A stretch of 64,000 nt of DNA from contig NZ_CP115465.1 of NCBI RefSeq assembly GCF_027912535.1, forward strand, positions 2,150,001 to 2,214,000, read 5' to 3'. The translations under genes were made by a program, and so were the position numbers. The notes below the pieces were generated by a model that had not been told where the DNA came from, did no database searches, and worked only from the letters and a program-made list of their open reading frames with translations. Of this stretch, positions 44,597-52,637 are shown in pieces. Origin of the DNA: Brevundimonas sp. NIBR11. Its GTDB lineage: Bacteria; Pseudomonadota; Alphaproteobacteria; Caulobacterales; Caulobacteraceae. Each line of letters starts with the position of its first letter. Positions within the stretch are counted from its first letter, which is position 1.

Positions 44597-45016
44597 TCAG
44601 TCGCGCGACGGGTCCGACGGCTTCCGACCCCACCGCCGCTTTGGCTCCTCGCCGTTCGCCTTGGCCGTAATCTCCTTCAGCTTGCGCCCCTGCATCGACG
44701 ACAGCGCCTGACCCGGCGCGCCCTTCTCGGGATCGCCGAAGGCCCGGCCATAGGTCTGGATGCGGTCGGTGACGCCCTCGATGAATTCGCCCTCCCAGTC
44801 GCTGAGGGCGATGCCGGCCTTGTCGGCGGCGCGCTTGGCGCGTTTCAGGGCGTTCAGCGCCTTGCGGCGCGCGGCCTCCCGCTCGGCCTCGAACGGGCTG
44901 ATGGAGGACTTCTCCTTGGCCTTGAACCCCGAGCCGGGCTTGAGCCCGGTCGAGCGTTTCAGCTCCCGTGAGGGAGTTTTCGGACCGCCCGAGAGGGGCG
45001 TCCGCTTCAGCGTCAG
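44597..45016 (-). CDS. basic conserved-looking protein with apparent CTG start, overlapping gapR
   Basis: A 139-residue frame that no ATG, GTG or TTG opens before its middle. Its first sensible codon is CTG at 45016, which forms CTGA with the TGA stop of gapR, exactly the geometry of the ATGA overlaps elsewhere in the window. The product starts (M)TLKRTPLSGGPKTPSREL, is rich in Lys and Arg, has a helical stretch FEAEREAARRKALNALKRAKRAADKAG, then WEGEFIEGVTDRIQTYGRAFGDPEKG and ends GRKPSDPSRD. Codon use is like its neighbours. I recognise no domain; the charge suggests nucleic-acid binding. It is co-transcribed with gapR. Confidence 0.6.
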   Translation of the reverse strand: MTLKRTPLSGGPKTPSRELKRSTGLKPGSGFKAKEKSSISPFEAEREAARRKALNALKRAKRAADKAGIALSDWEGEFIEGVTDRIQTYGRAFGDPEKGAPGQALSSMQGRKLKEITAKANGEEPKRRWGRKPSDPSRD

Positions 45017-45288
45017 ATCTCGCCGAGCGCCGACAGGTACAGATCCAGGATCGCGTCCTCTTCCTGACGCTTGGCCTTGTCCTGTTTGCGGATGCGGATG
45101 ACCTTGCGCAGGATCTTGACGTCGTAGCCCTCGCCCTTGGCCTCGGCGAAGACCTCCTTCTGGTCGGCCATGATCGCGGCCTTGTCTTCTTCCAGACGCT
45201 CGATCCGCTCGATGATGGTGCGCAGACGGCCCTGGGCCGCCGAGGTCAGGACGTCCGGCGAGGCGTCGAAGTTGGCGTCGTCGGCCAT
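45013..45288 (-). CDS. gapR: GapR, nucleoid-associated protein (DUF2312)
   Basis: A 91-residue protein with the whole GapR core: TSAAQGRLRTIIERIERLEEDKAAIM, then EVFAEAKGEGYDVKILRKVIRIRKQD, and the near-invariant tail RQEEDAILDLYLSALGEI (cited in parts). GapR binds overtwisted, AT-rich DNA ahead of replication and transcription forks and stimulates topoisomerases; it is essential or important in Caulobacter. It is helical and forms dimers or tetramers. The ATG at 45288 has GGAGA seven bases upstream. A small hairpin lies in its leader. The next gene overlaps its stop. Confidence 0.93.
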   Translation of the reverse strand: MADDANFDASPDVLTSAAQGRLRTIIERIERLEEDKAAIMADQKEVFAEAKGEGYDVKILRKVIRIRKQDKAKRQEEDAILDLYLSALGEI

Positions 45289-45315
45289 GGGGAAGTCTCC
45301 GTAAATCAGACTGGA

Positions 45316-45332
45316 TCGCGCCTCCGGCGCGA
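45316..45332 (-). promoter_or_regulatory. hairpin in the gapR leader
   Basis: TCGCGCC, loop TCC, GGCGCGA is a perfect seven-base-pair stem 28 bases upstream of the gapR ATG. Role unknown; it may affect message stability or translation. Confidence 0.35.
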
Positions 45333-45420
45333 CCGCCCTCAAGTAGCCCAAGGGGCGGTAGGGCAACAAGGAAGCGGGGACGCTAACCATGCTGGACGCA
45401 GGCGCTCAACCGCAGGCACG

Positions 45421-45450
45421 AAAAAGGTCGCGGACTAAAGCCCGCGACCT
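45421..45450 (-). terminator. intrinsic terminator of rpmJ
   Basis: On the minus strand AGGTCGCGG, loop GCTTTAGT, CCGCGACCT is followed by TTTTTC (45425-45421), a classic Rho-independent terminator. It lies about 45 bases after the rpmJ stop and separates rpmJ from gapR. Confidence 0.85.
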
Positions 45451-45492
45451 GTGGGTAGTTCTGCCGACCGCCGAGCGGCCGGAGAAACCTCT

Positions 45493-45618
45493 TTAGCCCT
45501 GCTTCGCCTTGAAGCGCGGGTCCGTCTTGTTGATCACGAAGACGACGCCCTTGCGGCGCACGACTTTACAGTCGCGGTGGCGGGTCTTGAGCGACTTGAG
45601 CGAGCTGCGGACCTTCAT
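45493..45618 (-). CDS. rpmJ: 50S ribosomal protein L36
   Basis: A 41-residue protein reading [17 protein letters not shown] then [16 protein letters not shown] and ending PRFKAKQG. This is the zinc-less alphaproteobacterial form of L36: the usual CxxC-x12-C-x4-H zinc site is mostly absent, with a single Cys (residue 17). It stands alone between its own promoter at 45735-45763 and the terminator at 45421-45450. Confidence 0.95.
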   Translation of the reverse strand: MKVRSSLKSLKTRHRDCKVVRRKGVVFVINKTDPRFKAKQG

Positions 45619-45734
45619 GGTCAGAAATCCTTGGTAGCGCTGACGCTTGCCGCTCGGCGGCTCGCTGCTTCAGCGCAGGCTGGAGGCAAAACAAAAATAG
45701 AAAAGCCGCGCGGAAGCCCGGCGGCGGAGGCGTG

Positions 45735-45763
45735 CGTATAGCCAGACACCCCCCAGACGTCAA
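45735..45763 (-). promoter_or_regulatory. rpmJ promoter
   Basis: On the minus strand TTGACG (45763-45758) and TATACG (45740-45735) are spaced by 17 bases, with GC before the -10 giving GCTATACG as in Caulobacter housekeeping promoters. It lies about 120 bases before rpmJ in the scpB-rpmJ gap. Confidence 0.7.
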
Positions 45764-45774
45764 CCCGAGTCGGG

Positions 45775-46434
45775 TCAGTCGCCGCTGATGAAGTCCTGGG
45801 CGAACTCGGGCTGGTCGCCCTCCTCGATCGGCTCTTCCTCGTCGGGACCGGACCGCGACGGATCCGGCACCTCGAACCCGACCGGCAGGGACAGGTCCAG
45901 CAGGCCAGCGGCTTTCATCTCCGCCGCGCCCGGCAGGTCGTAGAGGCTGGCCAGGCCGAAATGCTCCAGGAACCGGTCCGCCGTCGCATAGGTCACCGGC
46001 CGCCCCGGCGTGCGCCGCCGCCCCCTCAGGCGGACAAACCCCATCTCCAGCAACAGGTCCAGCGTACCCTTGGAGATCGACACGCCCCGCACGCTCTCGA
46101 TCTCGGCCCGGGTGACGGGCTGGTGGTAGGCGATGATCGCCAGGGTCTCCAGCGCCGCCTTGGACAGGCGACGCGGCTCCTCCCGCTCCTCGGTCATCAG
46201 AAAGCCGAGGTCGCCCGCCGTCCGGAAGCTCCACCGATCCGCCACGCAGACCAGCTCCACCCCCCGACCCTCGTAGCGCGCACGCAGCCCCGCGATGGCC
46301 CGCCCCACCTCGGCGCCCTCCGGCAGCCGCCGCCCGATGTCGGCGGCCGACAGCGGACCCGCCGCCGCGAACAGCAGGGCCTCGACCCGCCGCTCGATCT
46401 CCCCATCGTCCGGTTCGAATCGCAGGTCGGTCAT
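45775..46434 (-). CDS. scpB: segregation and condensation protein B
   Basis: A 219-residue ScpB. Two winged-helix domains are seen (RRVEALLFAAAGPLSAADIGRRLP near the start; SKAALETLAIIAYHQPVTRAEIESVRGV and the GRRRTPGRPVTYATADRFLEHFGL signature, cited in parts). The acidic tail (DEEEPIEEGDQPEF) is typical of alphaproteobacteria. It is a kleisin-associated subunit of the SMC condensin that folds and segregates the chromosome. The ATG overlaps the scpA stop as ATGA. Confidence 0.93.
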   Translation of the reverse strand: MTDLRFEPDDGEIERRVEALLFAAAGPLSAADIGRRLPEGAEVGRAIAGLRARYEGRGVELVCVADRWSFRTAGDLGFLMTEEREEPRRLSKAALETLAIIAYHQPVTRAEIESVRGVSISKGTLDLLLEMGFVRLRGRRRTPGRPVTYATADRFLEHFGLASLYDLPGAAEMKAAGLLDLSLPVGFEVPDPSRSGPDEEEPIEEGDQPEFAQDFISGD

Positions 46435-47261
46435 GGCGTCAGTTCCAGCGCCTGACCCATTCCAGGACCTTGGCCGCGCCGCTTCAGCCAGACCTCCTCG
46501 AAGGCCTGTTCCTGACGCACGTCCATCGCCCCTTCCTTGACCAGCTCGAGGCTGGCCGACAGCGTCGAGGCGGTCAGCGACGCCTGCGACGGCCCCTCCC
46601 CGTCCCGCACCGGCGCGACCCGCTCCAGCGGCGTCCATTCGGCCATCCGGGGCAGGATCTCCCTCAGCCAGTCGCGCGCGGCCTCCAGGGCGAAGGCCTC
46701 GACCCGCTGGCCAGGATTGTAGTGACGGGACTGCTCGCGTCGCCTCTGCGTCACATAGGCGGCCATCAGCTCATACAGGCTGGCGTCGATCCGGTCGGAC
46801 GGCAGGATCACCGTGGCCTCCGGGTCGCCCCGCGTGAACACGTCCCGCTTCAGCTGCGGCCGGGCCAACAGGGCGTCCGAGGCCTTGCGCATCGCCTCCA
46901 GCTTCTGCAGCCGGAACGCCAGGGCCGTCGCCATCTCCTCCGCCGGCGGCTCGTCGCCCTTGCCCTTGTCGGTTCGCGGCAAGAGCAGCCGCGACTTCAG
47001 ATAGGCCAGCCACGACGCCATCACGAGATAGTCGGCCGCCAGCGAGAAGTTTCGCCGCCGCGCCTCGTGCACAAAGGCCAGATACTGTTCGGCCAGCGTG
47101 GTGATCGACAGCTTCAGCAGGTCGACCTTCTGCGTCCGCGCCAGCGCCAGCAACACGTGCAACGGCCCCTCATAGCCTTCCAGATCGACCATCAGGACGT
47201 CGCGCACGTCGACCTCCTGTGCCGCCGTGAAGTCCAGGTTCGGCTGGAATGTCTCCGACAT
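46431..47261 (-). CDS. scpA: segregation and condensation protein A (kleisin)
   Basis: A 276-residue ScpA. The N-terminal SMC-binding part has MVDLEGYEGPLHVLLALARTQKVDLLKLSI and AADYLVMASWLAYLKSRLLLP (cited in parts), the normal family signatures. The C-terminal winged helix lies near 215-265. With ScpB it bridges the SMC heads. The chosen ATG at 47261 gives the family start; the stretch upstream to 47351 overlaps nagZ and is out of family. It starts four bases after the nagZ stop. Confidence 0.93.
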   Translation of the reverse strand: MSETFQPNLDFTAAQEVDVRDVLMVDLEGYEGPLHVLLALARTQKVDLLKLSITTLAEQYLAFVHEARRRNFSLAADYLVMASWLAYLKSRLLLPRTDKGKGDEPPAEEMATALAFRLQKLEAMRKASDALLARPQLKRDVFTRGDPEATVILPSDRIDASLYELMAAYVTQRRREQSRHYNPGQRVEAFALEAARDWLREILPRMAEWTPLERVAPVRDGEGPSQASLTASTLSASLELVKEGAMDVRQEQAFEEVWLKRRGQGPGMGQALELTP

Positions 47262-47265
47262 GTCC

Positions 47266-48315
47266 TTAGGCCTGCGCCTCGCCCACGTCGTGGCCGCGTT
47301 GGGCGTCGAGCCGTCCCGCAAGCATGGCGTCGAAACGATCCCGCGCCTCATGGATGTCCAGCGGCTCGGGCGTATGGACGATCCGCGCCAGCGCGGCCGC
47401 AGCGCGAGCCTTGGCCCTGCCTTTCAGCTTGCCCACGCCGGCGGCGACCAGCTTCATCTCGGCCATGTCGCCGGTCCAGTGGATGACCAGATCGCAGCCG
47501 GCCTTCAGCGACTTGTCCGCCCGCTCCGTCAGCGTCCCCTTCAGGGCGTTCATGCAGAGGTCGTCGGACAGCAGCAGGCCGCCGAAGCCGAGCGTCTCCC
47601 GAATGAGCCTGATCGCCTTCCTCGATTGTGTGGCGGGGCGCTTCTTGTCGATCGCGGTGAAGACGATGTGGGCCGTCATGCCGATGGGCATGTCGGACAG
47701 GGCCTTGAACGGCGCGAAGTCCCACGCGTCCAGCGCTTCCAGCCCTGCATGGACCGTCGGCAGTTCCTTGTGGCTGTCGGCGAAGGCGCGGCCGTGGCCG
47801 GGCATGTGCTTGATCACCGGCAGGACGCCGCCGGCCAGTAGGCCTTCCGCTACCGCCCGCCCCAGCTGGCTCACCGTCGCGGGATCCTTGGCGTAGGCGC
47901 GGTCGCCGATGATGTCGTGGGCGCCCGGCGTCGGCACGTCCAGCACCGGGGCGCAGTCGATATTGATGCCGACGGCCTTCAGGTCGTGGGCCATCAGACG
48001 TCCGCCCAGGCGCGCCAGCTCCCGCGCCGCCAGCGGGTCGTTGGTCGCCTTCAGGAAGGCCTCGGCCGGCGGGTATTTCTGCCAGTGCGGCGGCCCCAGG
48101 CGCTGAACGCGCCCGCCCTCCTGATCGACCAGAATTGGACAAGCCCAGCCCACGGCGTCGCGCAGCTCCGAGGTCAGCTTCAGGACCTGCTCCGGGCTAT
48201 CGACGTTCCGGCGGAACAGGATGAAGCCCCAAGGCCGCACATCGGCGAAGAAGGCGCGCTCCTCCGCCGTCAGCACGTGGCCCTGACAGCCGTAGATGGC
48301 GGCGGAGTGGCTCAA
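47266..48315 (-). CDS. nagZ: beta-N-acetylhexosaminidase (peptidoglycan recycling)
   Basis: A 349-residue GH3-family NagZ, single-domain as in Gram-negatives. Signatures are ILVDQEGGRVQRL, the catalytic loop IKHMPGHGRAFADSHKELP (with the His acid/base and Asp), and the nucleophile Asp in LLSDDLCMNALKG. It removes N-acetylglucosamine from anhydromuropeptides in the cytoplasm, so no signal peptide is expected and none is seen. It is followed by scpA with a four-base gap and preceded by the SPOR gene with a three-base gap, so all are co-transcribed. Confidence 0.93.
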   Translation of the reverse strand: MSHSAAIYGCQGHVLTAEERAFFADVRPWGFILFRRNVDSPEQVLKLTSELRDAVGWACPILVDQEGGRVQRLGPPHWQKYPPAEAFLKATNDPLAARELARLGGRLMAHDLKAVGINIDCAPVLDVPTPGAHDIIGDRAYAKDPATVSQLGRAVAEGLLAGGVLPVIKHMPGHGRAFADSHKELPTVHAGLEALDAWDFAPFKALSDMPIGMTAHIVFTAIDKKRPATQSRKAIRLIRETLGFGGLLLSDDLCMNALKGTLTERADKSLKAGCDLVIHWTGDMAEMKLVAAGVGKLKGRAKARAAAALARIVHTPEPLDIHEARDRFDAMLAGRLDAQRGHDVGEAQA

Positions 48316-48318
48316 GGC

Positions 48319-49065
48319 CTATCGCACCAGACAGTCGCCGCCGCCGCCTTCGATGGCGGCGCAGAAGGCGCGGGCGTCCTCGCGGCGGAGCCCCGTGAAG
48401 GTCGTGCGATAGACGGTCGAACCGTTCGATGCGGTCACTTCCTGAACCCGCTTGGTCGCATTGCGGGCGAACTGCGGGAAGCGGGCGGCGACGGCGGCGT
48501 ATTCGCGGTCGGCGATCGCGGTCGAGGAGAAGGCTCCGATCTGGACGGCGGCCGAACCGCCGGCCCCGTTGGCGGCCGGCGCCGGTATCGTCGCGGCTGG
48601 CGCGGCCGGACGCGGCGCGGTCGGAGCCGGGGTCGCGGGACGAGCCGTCGGCAGGGCCTCGGCTGTCTCGATGGGGCGCGGCGCGGGACGGGGCAGAGGC
48701 GTTTCGGGCGGGGCCGTGAACTCGGGCGCGGCGGCCGTGTCCTCGGCCTGGTCGTAGAGGCCGACGCCGGCTTCCGGATCGATGGGCTGGGCCTCGGCGG
48801 GCGCCTCGACCTTCATCTGGGCGATGGGCGTTCCGATGGCGGGCGGGGCGTCGGTCGAGGCGCGCAGCCCCGAACGATAGAATAGAACCACGGCGATGAT
48901 CAGCACCAGCAGCACGGCTGCGCTGACGATCAGGGTGACGGGCGGCGCCTTGGCGGGCGGGCCGCGACGCGCGTCGAAGCCACCGCGATTGAAAGGCAGA
49001 TCGTCGTCGGTCGGCGGCGTATAGGCGCCGCGGTCGCGTGAGCGGTGGTCGTCGTCGTAGGACAT
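48319..49065 (-). CDS. SPOR-domain membrane protein
   Basis: A 248-residue bitopic protein. A charged cytoplasmic N-terminus is followed by one membrane segment (VTLIVSAAVLLVLIIAVVLFY near residues 43-63, cited in part), a Pro/Ala/Thr-rich periplasmic linker, and a C-terminal SPOR domain at about 172-248 (AAVQIGAFSSTAIADREY, TVYRTTFTGLRREDARAFCAAI). SPOR domains bind glycan strands stripped of peptides at the division septum. The ATG at 49065 (MSYDDDHRSR) is preferred to one seven codons earlier. It leads the nagZ-scpA-scpB group. Confidence 0.85.
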   Translation of the reverse strand: MSYDDDHRSRDRGAYTPPTDDDLPFNRGGFDARRGPPAKAPPVTLIVSAAVLLVLIIAVVLFYRSGLRASTDAPPAIGTPIAQMKVEAPAEAQPIDPEAGVGLYDQAEDTAAAPEFTAPPETPLPRPAPRPIETAEALPTARPATPAPTAPRPAAPAATIPAPAANGAGGSAAVQIGAFSSTAIADREYAAVAARFPQFARNATKRVQEVTASNGSTVYRTTFTGLRREDARAFCAAIEGGGGDCLVR

Positions 49066-49191
49066 GGTCGTCGCCTTGCTCGTCACCGAACGCGAATCGA
49101 CGCGCCGGGGTGACAGTCTAGCCCCCGCGGAGGCATTTTTCAGGTCGCGGTCAAAAGGCTCCGCCTTTTCTCTTCGACGCGACCTTTCGAA

Positions 49192-50373
49192 TCACAGATC
49201 GAGGGCGAGGTCGAGGTTGAACAGCTTCCTGTGCTCCTCGATCGCATACCGGTCGGTCATGCCGGCGATGTAGTCGCAGACGACGCGCGCCCGCTTGTGC
49301 GGATCGGTCGTCGCGGCCCGGGCGCCCCATTCGGTCGGCATGACCTCCGGCTCGGCCATGAACAGTTGGAACATCTCGGCCAGGATCCGCCGAGCCTGGC
49401 TGCGGGTCCGGTTGACCCGATAGTGGCGATACATCCGCTCGTAGAGGAATTTCCGCAGCACGCCGAGCTCGGCCATCATCGGATCGGAGAATTGGACGAG
49501 GGTCCGGCGGGCCGTGCGCACATCCTCGACCGACCCGATGCCGTCATCGGCCAGGCGACGTTCGGTCTCGGTCAGCACGTCCTCGACCATGGCCCCGATC
49601 ATGCGCCGCACGGCCTCCAGCCGGATCATGCGGTCGTTCAGCGCGGGCCAGTCGCGGCGGGTCTGGCGCAGGATCGGGCCGATCATCGGCACGTCGGCGA
49701 GGTCGGTCAGGGTGAACAGCCCCGCTTGAACCCCGTCGTCCACGTCGTGATTGTTGTAGGCGATGTCGTCGGCGATGGCGGCGGCCTGGGCCTCCAGCGA
49801 GGCGAAACTGTTCAGCCGCAGGTCCCAGCCGGGCGCGAAGTCGGCGATGGCCTTCCACGCAGGCTCGTCCAGCTTATGCGTGACCGGGCCGTTGTGCTTG
49901 ACCACGCCCTCGACCGTTTCCCAGCTCAGGTTCAGACCGTCGAAGTCCGGGTAGCGGGTCTCCAGCTTTGTCACGACGCGGAACGTCTGGACGTTGTGAT
50001 CGAAGCCGCCCCACGGCTCCATCTGCAGCTGGAGTTCATCCTCGCCGGCGTGGCCGAAAGGCGGGTGGCCGAGGTCGTGGGCCAGGGCGACGGTCTCGGC
50101 CAGATCCTCGTCCAGCCGCAGGGCATGGGCGATCGACCGGGCGATCTGACTGACTTCCAGCGAATGGGTCAGGCGGGTGCGGAAATGGTCGCCTTCATGC
50201 GCGACGAAGACCTGGGTCTTTTCCTTCAGGCGGCGGAAGGCGGTGGAATGGATGATCCGGTCGCGATCGCGGGCGAAGGCGTTGCGCGTACGGCTGGGCG
50301 GCTCCGGGAACAGGCGTCCGCGCGAATGGGCGGCCAGTTCGGCATAGGGGGCGCGGGCGTCGGTCTGGCTCAA
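49192..50373 (-). CDS. dgt: dGTP triphosphohydrolase-like HD-domain protein
   Basis: A 393-residue HD-superfamily protein of the Dgt type-2 group. Signatures are [31 protein letters not shown] at the N-terminus (cited in parts), [14 protein letters not shown], and the metal pair in [19 protein letters not shown]. It would split dNTPs to the nucleoside and triphosphate and so trim dNTP pools. The start is TTG at 50373 with GAGAGA upstream; no ATG fits. It diverges from erpA over 59 bases, the usual alphaproteobacterial arrangement. Confidence 0.9.
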   Translation of the reverse strand: MSQTDARAPYAELAAHSRGRLFPEPPSRTRNAFARDRDRIIHSTAFRRLKEKTQVFVAHEGDHFRTRLTHSLEVSQIARSIAHALRLDEDLAETVALAHDLGHPPFGHAGEDELQLQMEPWGGFDHNVQTFRVVTKLETRYPDFDGLNLSWETVEGVVKHNGPVTHKLDEPAWKAIADFAPGWDLRLNSFASLEAQAAAIADDIAYNNHDVDDGVQAGLFTLTDLADVPMIGPILRQTRRDWPALNDRMIRLEAVRRMIGAMVEDVLTETERRLADDGIGSVEDVRTARRTLVQFSDPMMAELGVLRKFLYERMYRHYRVNRTRSQARRILAEMFQLFMAEPEVMPTEWGARAATTDPHKRARVVCDYIAGMTDRYAIEEHRKLFNLDLALDL

Positions 50374-50432
50374 GCGCGATGTTCTCTCGGGCGGCCTTTG
50401 CGAACGGCCTCGTCAGTCTCATATAGGCGGGC

Positions 50433-50813
50433 ATGAGCACCGTCCAACCCGCCCCGCTTGAACTCAAGGTCGCCAAGCGCGCGCCCGAGGGGATCGTGCT
50501 GGCCGAGAGCGCGGCCCGGCGGCTGGCCAGGCTCAGCGAGGTCGAGGGCCGTCCCGTCCTGCTGCGCGTGGCTGTCGAGGGCGGAGGCTGTTCCGGCTTC
50601 CAGTACCAGATGGACCTGGTCGAAACCGGCGAGGACGACGATCTGCGCGTCGAGACCGACGGTCAGACCGCCCTGGTGGATCCTGTCTCCGTGCCGTTCC
50701 TCAAGGGTTCCGAGATCGCCTGGATCGACGAACTGGCAGGCGCCCAGTTCGTCATCCGCAACCCGAACGCCGCGACCAGCTGCGGCTGCGGCGTCAGCTT
50801 CTCGATCCTCTAG
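50433..50813 (+). CDS. erpA: A-type iron-sulfur cluster carrier ErpA
   Basis: A 126-residue A-type carrier. The three cluster-binding Cys are present: GGGCSGFQYQMD and, at the C-terminus, TSCGCGVSFSIL. The spacing and the DPVSVPFLKGSEIAWIDEL stretch fit the ErpA/IscA fold. It transfers Fe-S clusters to target proteins in the cytoplasm. Its TAG stop shares CTAG with the stop of the convergent response-regulator gene. Confidence 0.9.
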   Translation: MSTVQPAPLELKVAKRAPEGIVLAESAARRLARLSEVEGRPVLLRVAVEGGGCSGFQYQMDLVETGEDDDLRVETDGQTALVDPVSVPFLKGSEIAWIDELAGAQFVIRNPNAATSCGCGVSFSIL

Positions 50814-51178
50814 GCTGCAGCCAGGGTCGCCTGGACGCGCCTGAGCAGCTGCTCGGGTTCGAAGGGCTTGAGGATGTAGCCGTTGCCGCCGTCGGCCAGC
50901 ACGTCGCGCACGGTGGCCGGGCTGTTGTCGGCCGTCAGCATCAGAACCGGCATCTTGTGGCCGGCCTTGCGCACCGCGCGAAGCGTATCGACGCCGCTCA
51001 TCCTGGGCAGGCGGACGTCGAGCAGGACCAGGTGCGGATCGACCCGCCCAATCTGGGCCAGACCTTCCTCGCCAGACCCGACGCCCGTCACCTGATGACC
51101 AACCTGGCTCAGAATGATGTCGACGGCGTCCCGCAAAATGGCGTCATCCTCGATCAGCAGGATACGGGCGCTGGTCAC
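50810..51178 (-). CDS. single-domain (CheY-like) response regulator
   Basis: A 122-residue receiver domain without an output domain. All key residues are kept: E10-D11-D12, phospho-acceptor D54 in LLDVRLPRMSG, Thr in LMLTADN and Lys in ILKPFEP. It starts at GTG 51178, which overlaps the dihydroorotase stop as GTGA, so it is translationally coupled to a pyrimidine gene. No kinase is nearby. The output must be through protein contact; partners are unknown. Confidence 0.85.
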   Translation of the reverse strand: MTSARILLIEDDAILRDAVDIILSQVGHQVTGVGSGEEGLAQIGRVDPHLVLLDVRLPRMSGVDTLRAVRKAGHKMPVLMLTADNSPATVRDVLADGGNGYILKPFEPEQLLRRVQATLAAA

Positions 51179-52503
51179 AGCGTCTCCTGGAAACGGACCG
51201 GGCGGCCGTGCGCCGAGCCGATCAGTTCGCCGTCGGACATGACGACCCGGCCACGGACGATCGTCTTCATCGGCAAGCCCTTGGCCTCGAAGCCGTCGAA
51301 GGGGGTCCAGCCGCAGCGGCTGGCCTGGTCCTCGTGACGGATGGTGCGGGTCGCCTTCAGGTCGATCAGGGTCAGGTCGGCGTCCCAGCCCTCCGCCATC
51401 CGGCCCTTGTTGGCGATGTTGAAGATGCGCTGGGCGCCGGCCGAAGTCAGGTCGATGAACCGCTCCAGTGACAGCCGGCCCTCGGCGACGTGGGTCAGCA
51501 TGACGGCCGGCAAAGTCTGGACGCCGGGCATGCCCGAGGGCGAGGCCGGATAGGGCTTTGCCTTCTCCTCCTTCGTATGCGGGGCGTGGTCGGAGCCGAG
51601 GACGTCGACGACGCCTTGCTGGATGCCGCGCCACAGGCCGTCGATGTGATGGCGATTGCGGATCGGCGGGTTCATCTGGGCGTAGCCCTTGAGCCGCTCG
51701 TAGGCCTCGTCGCCGTCCAGGGTCAGGTGCTGAGGCGTGGTCTCGACCGAGGCGATGTCGCGATGGTCGGCGAGGAACTCGATCTCCTCGGCCGTCGAGA
51801 CGTGCAGGACGTGGATGCGCTTGCCGACCTCGCGCGCCAGCCGGACCAGGCGGCGCGTCGACAGAATCGCGCTTTCGGCGTCGCGCACGTCGGTGTGGCT
51901 GGTCCAGTCGCCGGTGCGGGCGAGGCCGCGCCGTTCGGCCAGACGGTACTCGTCCTCGGAGTGGAAGGTGGCGCGACGGCTGACGGCGTTCAGAACCTCT
52001 CTCACCCCGTCGTCGTCGGCGATCAGCAGGTCGCCGGTCGAGGCGCCCATGAAGACCTTGACCCCGCAGCAGCCGGGCAGACGCTCCAGCTCGCCCAGAT
52101 GCGCCGCATTGCCGTGGGTGCCGCCGATGTAGAAGGCGTGGTCGGTCCACATGCGGTCCTTCGCACGGGCCAGCTTGTCCTCCAGCGTCGCCGGATCGGT
52201 GGTGTTGGGGTTGGTGTTCGGCATCTCGAAGACGGCGACGACGCCGCCGAGGGCCGCAGCGCGGCTGCCGGTCTCGAGGTCCTCCTTCCACTCCAGCCCC
52301 GGCTCGCGGAAATGGACCTGGGTGTCGATGATGCCGGGGATGACGGTCAGTCCGGACGCATCGACGACCTCGCCCGCCGAGGCTTGGGCCAAATCGCCGA
52401 TGACGGCGATCTTGCCGTCCCGAACCCCGACATCGGCCATGCCGCGCCCGGAGTGGTTCACGACTTCGCCGCCACGGACGATCAGGTCAAAGGTCTGGTT
52501 CAT
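51175..52503 (-). CDS. pyrC: dihydroorotase, class I
   Basis: A 442-residue amidohydrolase. The metal-binding TQVHFREPGLEWKED, the carboxylated-Lys region CCGVKVFMGAST, the His in THSED-like TFHSEDEY and HVLHVSTAEE, and the C-terminal GSDHAPHTKEEK are all present. The class I HFREPG form fits dihydroorotase, the third step of pyrimidine synthesis. A related cyclic amidase such as allantoinase is the main alternative. The ATG at 52503 is preferred to one at 52551. The leader holds short tandem repeats. Confidence 0.87.
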   Translation of the reverse strand: MNQTFDLIVRGGEVVNHSGRGMADVGVRDGKIAVIGDLAQASAGEVVDASGLTVIPGIIDTQVHFREPGLEWKEDLETGSRAAALGGVVAVFEMPNTNPNTTDPATLEDKLARAKDRMWTDHAFYIGGTHGNAAHLGELERLPGCCGVKVFMGASTGDLLIADDDGVREVLNAVSRRATFHSEDEYRLAERRGLARTGDWTSHTDVRDAESAILSTRRLVRLAREVGKRIHVLHVSTAEEIEFLADHRDIASVETTPQHLTLDGDEAYERLKGYAQMNPPIRNRHHIDGLWRGIQQGVVDVLGSDHAPHTKEEKAKPYPASPSGMPGVQTLPAVMLTHVAEGRLSLERFIDLTSAGAQRIFNIANKGRMAEGWDADLTLIDLKATRTIRHEDQASRCGWTPFDGFEAKGLPMKTIVRGRVVMSDGELIGSAHGRPVRFQETL

Positions 52504-52525
52504 GGACGGTCCGGTCTGAAAAACA

Positions 52526-52614
52526 CCGTCCGAAGCGTCCACTGCGTTCACTGCGTCCAGGTCGCTCGCGACGAAACACCGTCCGAAGCGTCCGCAGCGT
52601 CTGCAGAGTCCCGA
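52526..52614. repeat. two blocks of degenerate 9-base tandem repeats
   Basis: Two blocks of four 9-base units start at 52526 (CCGTCCGAA, GCGTCCACT, GCGTTCACT, GCGTCCAGG) and 52579 (CCGTCCGAA, GCGTCCGCA, GCGTCTGCA, GAGTCCCGA). The blocks share a 20-base identical stretch at 52521-52540 and 52574-52593, 53 bases apart. They fill the gap between the GT9 gene and pyrC, upstream of the pyrC start. Confidence 0.75.
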
Positions 52615-52637
52615 TCTCCGGACCTCTCTCGCCGCTA

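Noticed and set aside
52521-52614. CRISPR-like repeats
   Set aside because: Only two copies of a 20-base stretch, built of shorter tandem units, no spacers of regular length and no cas genes.
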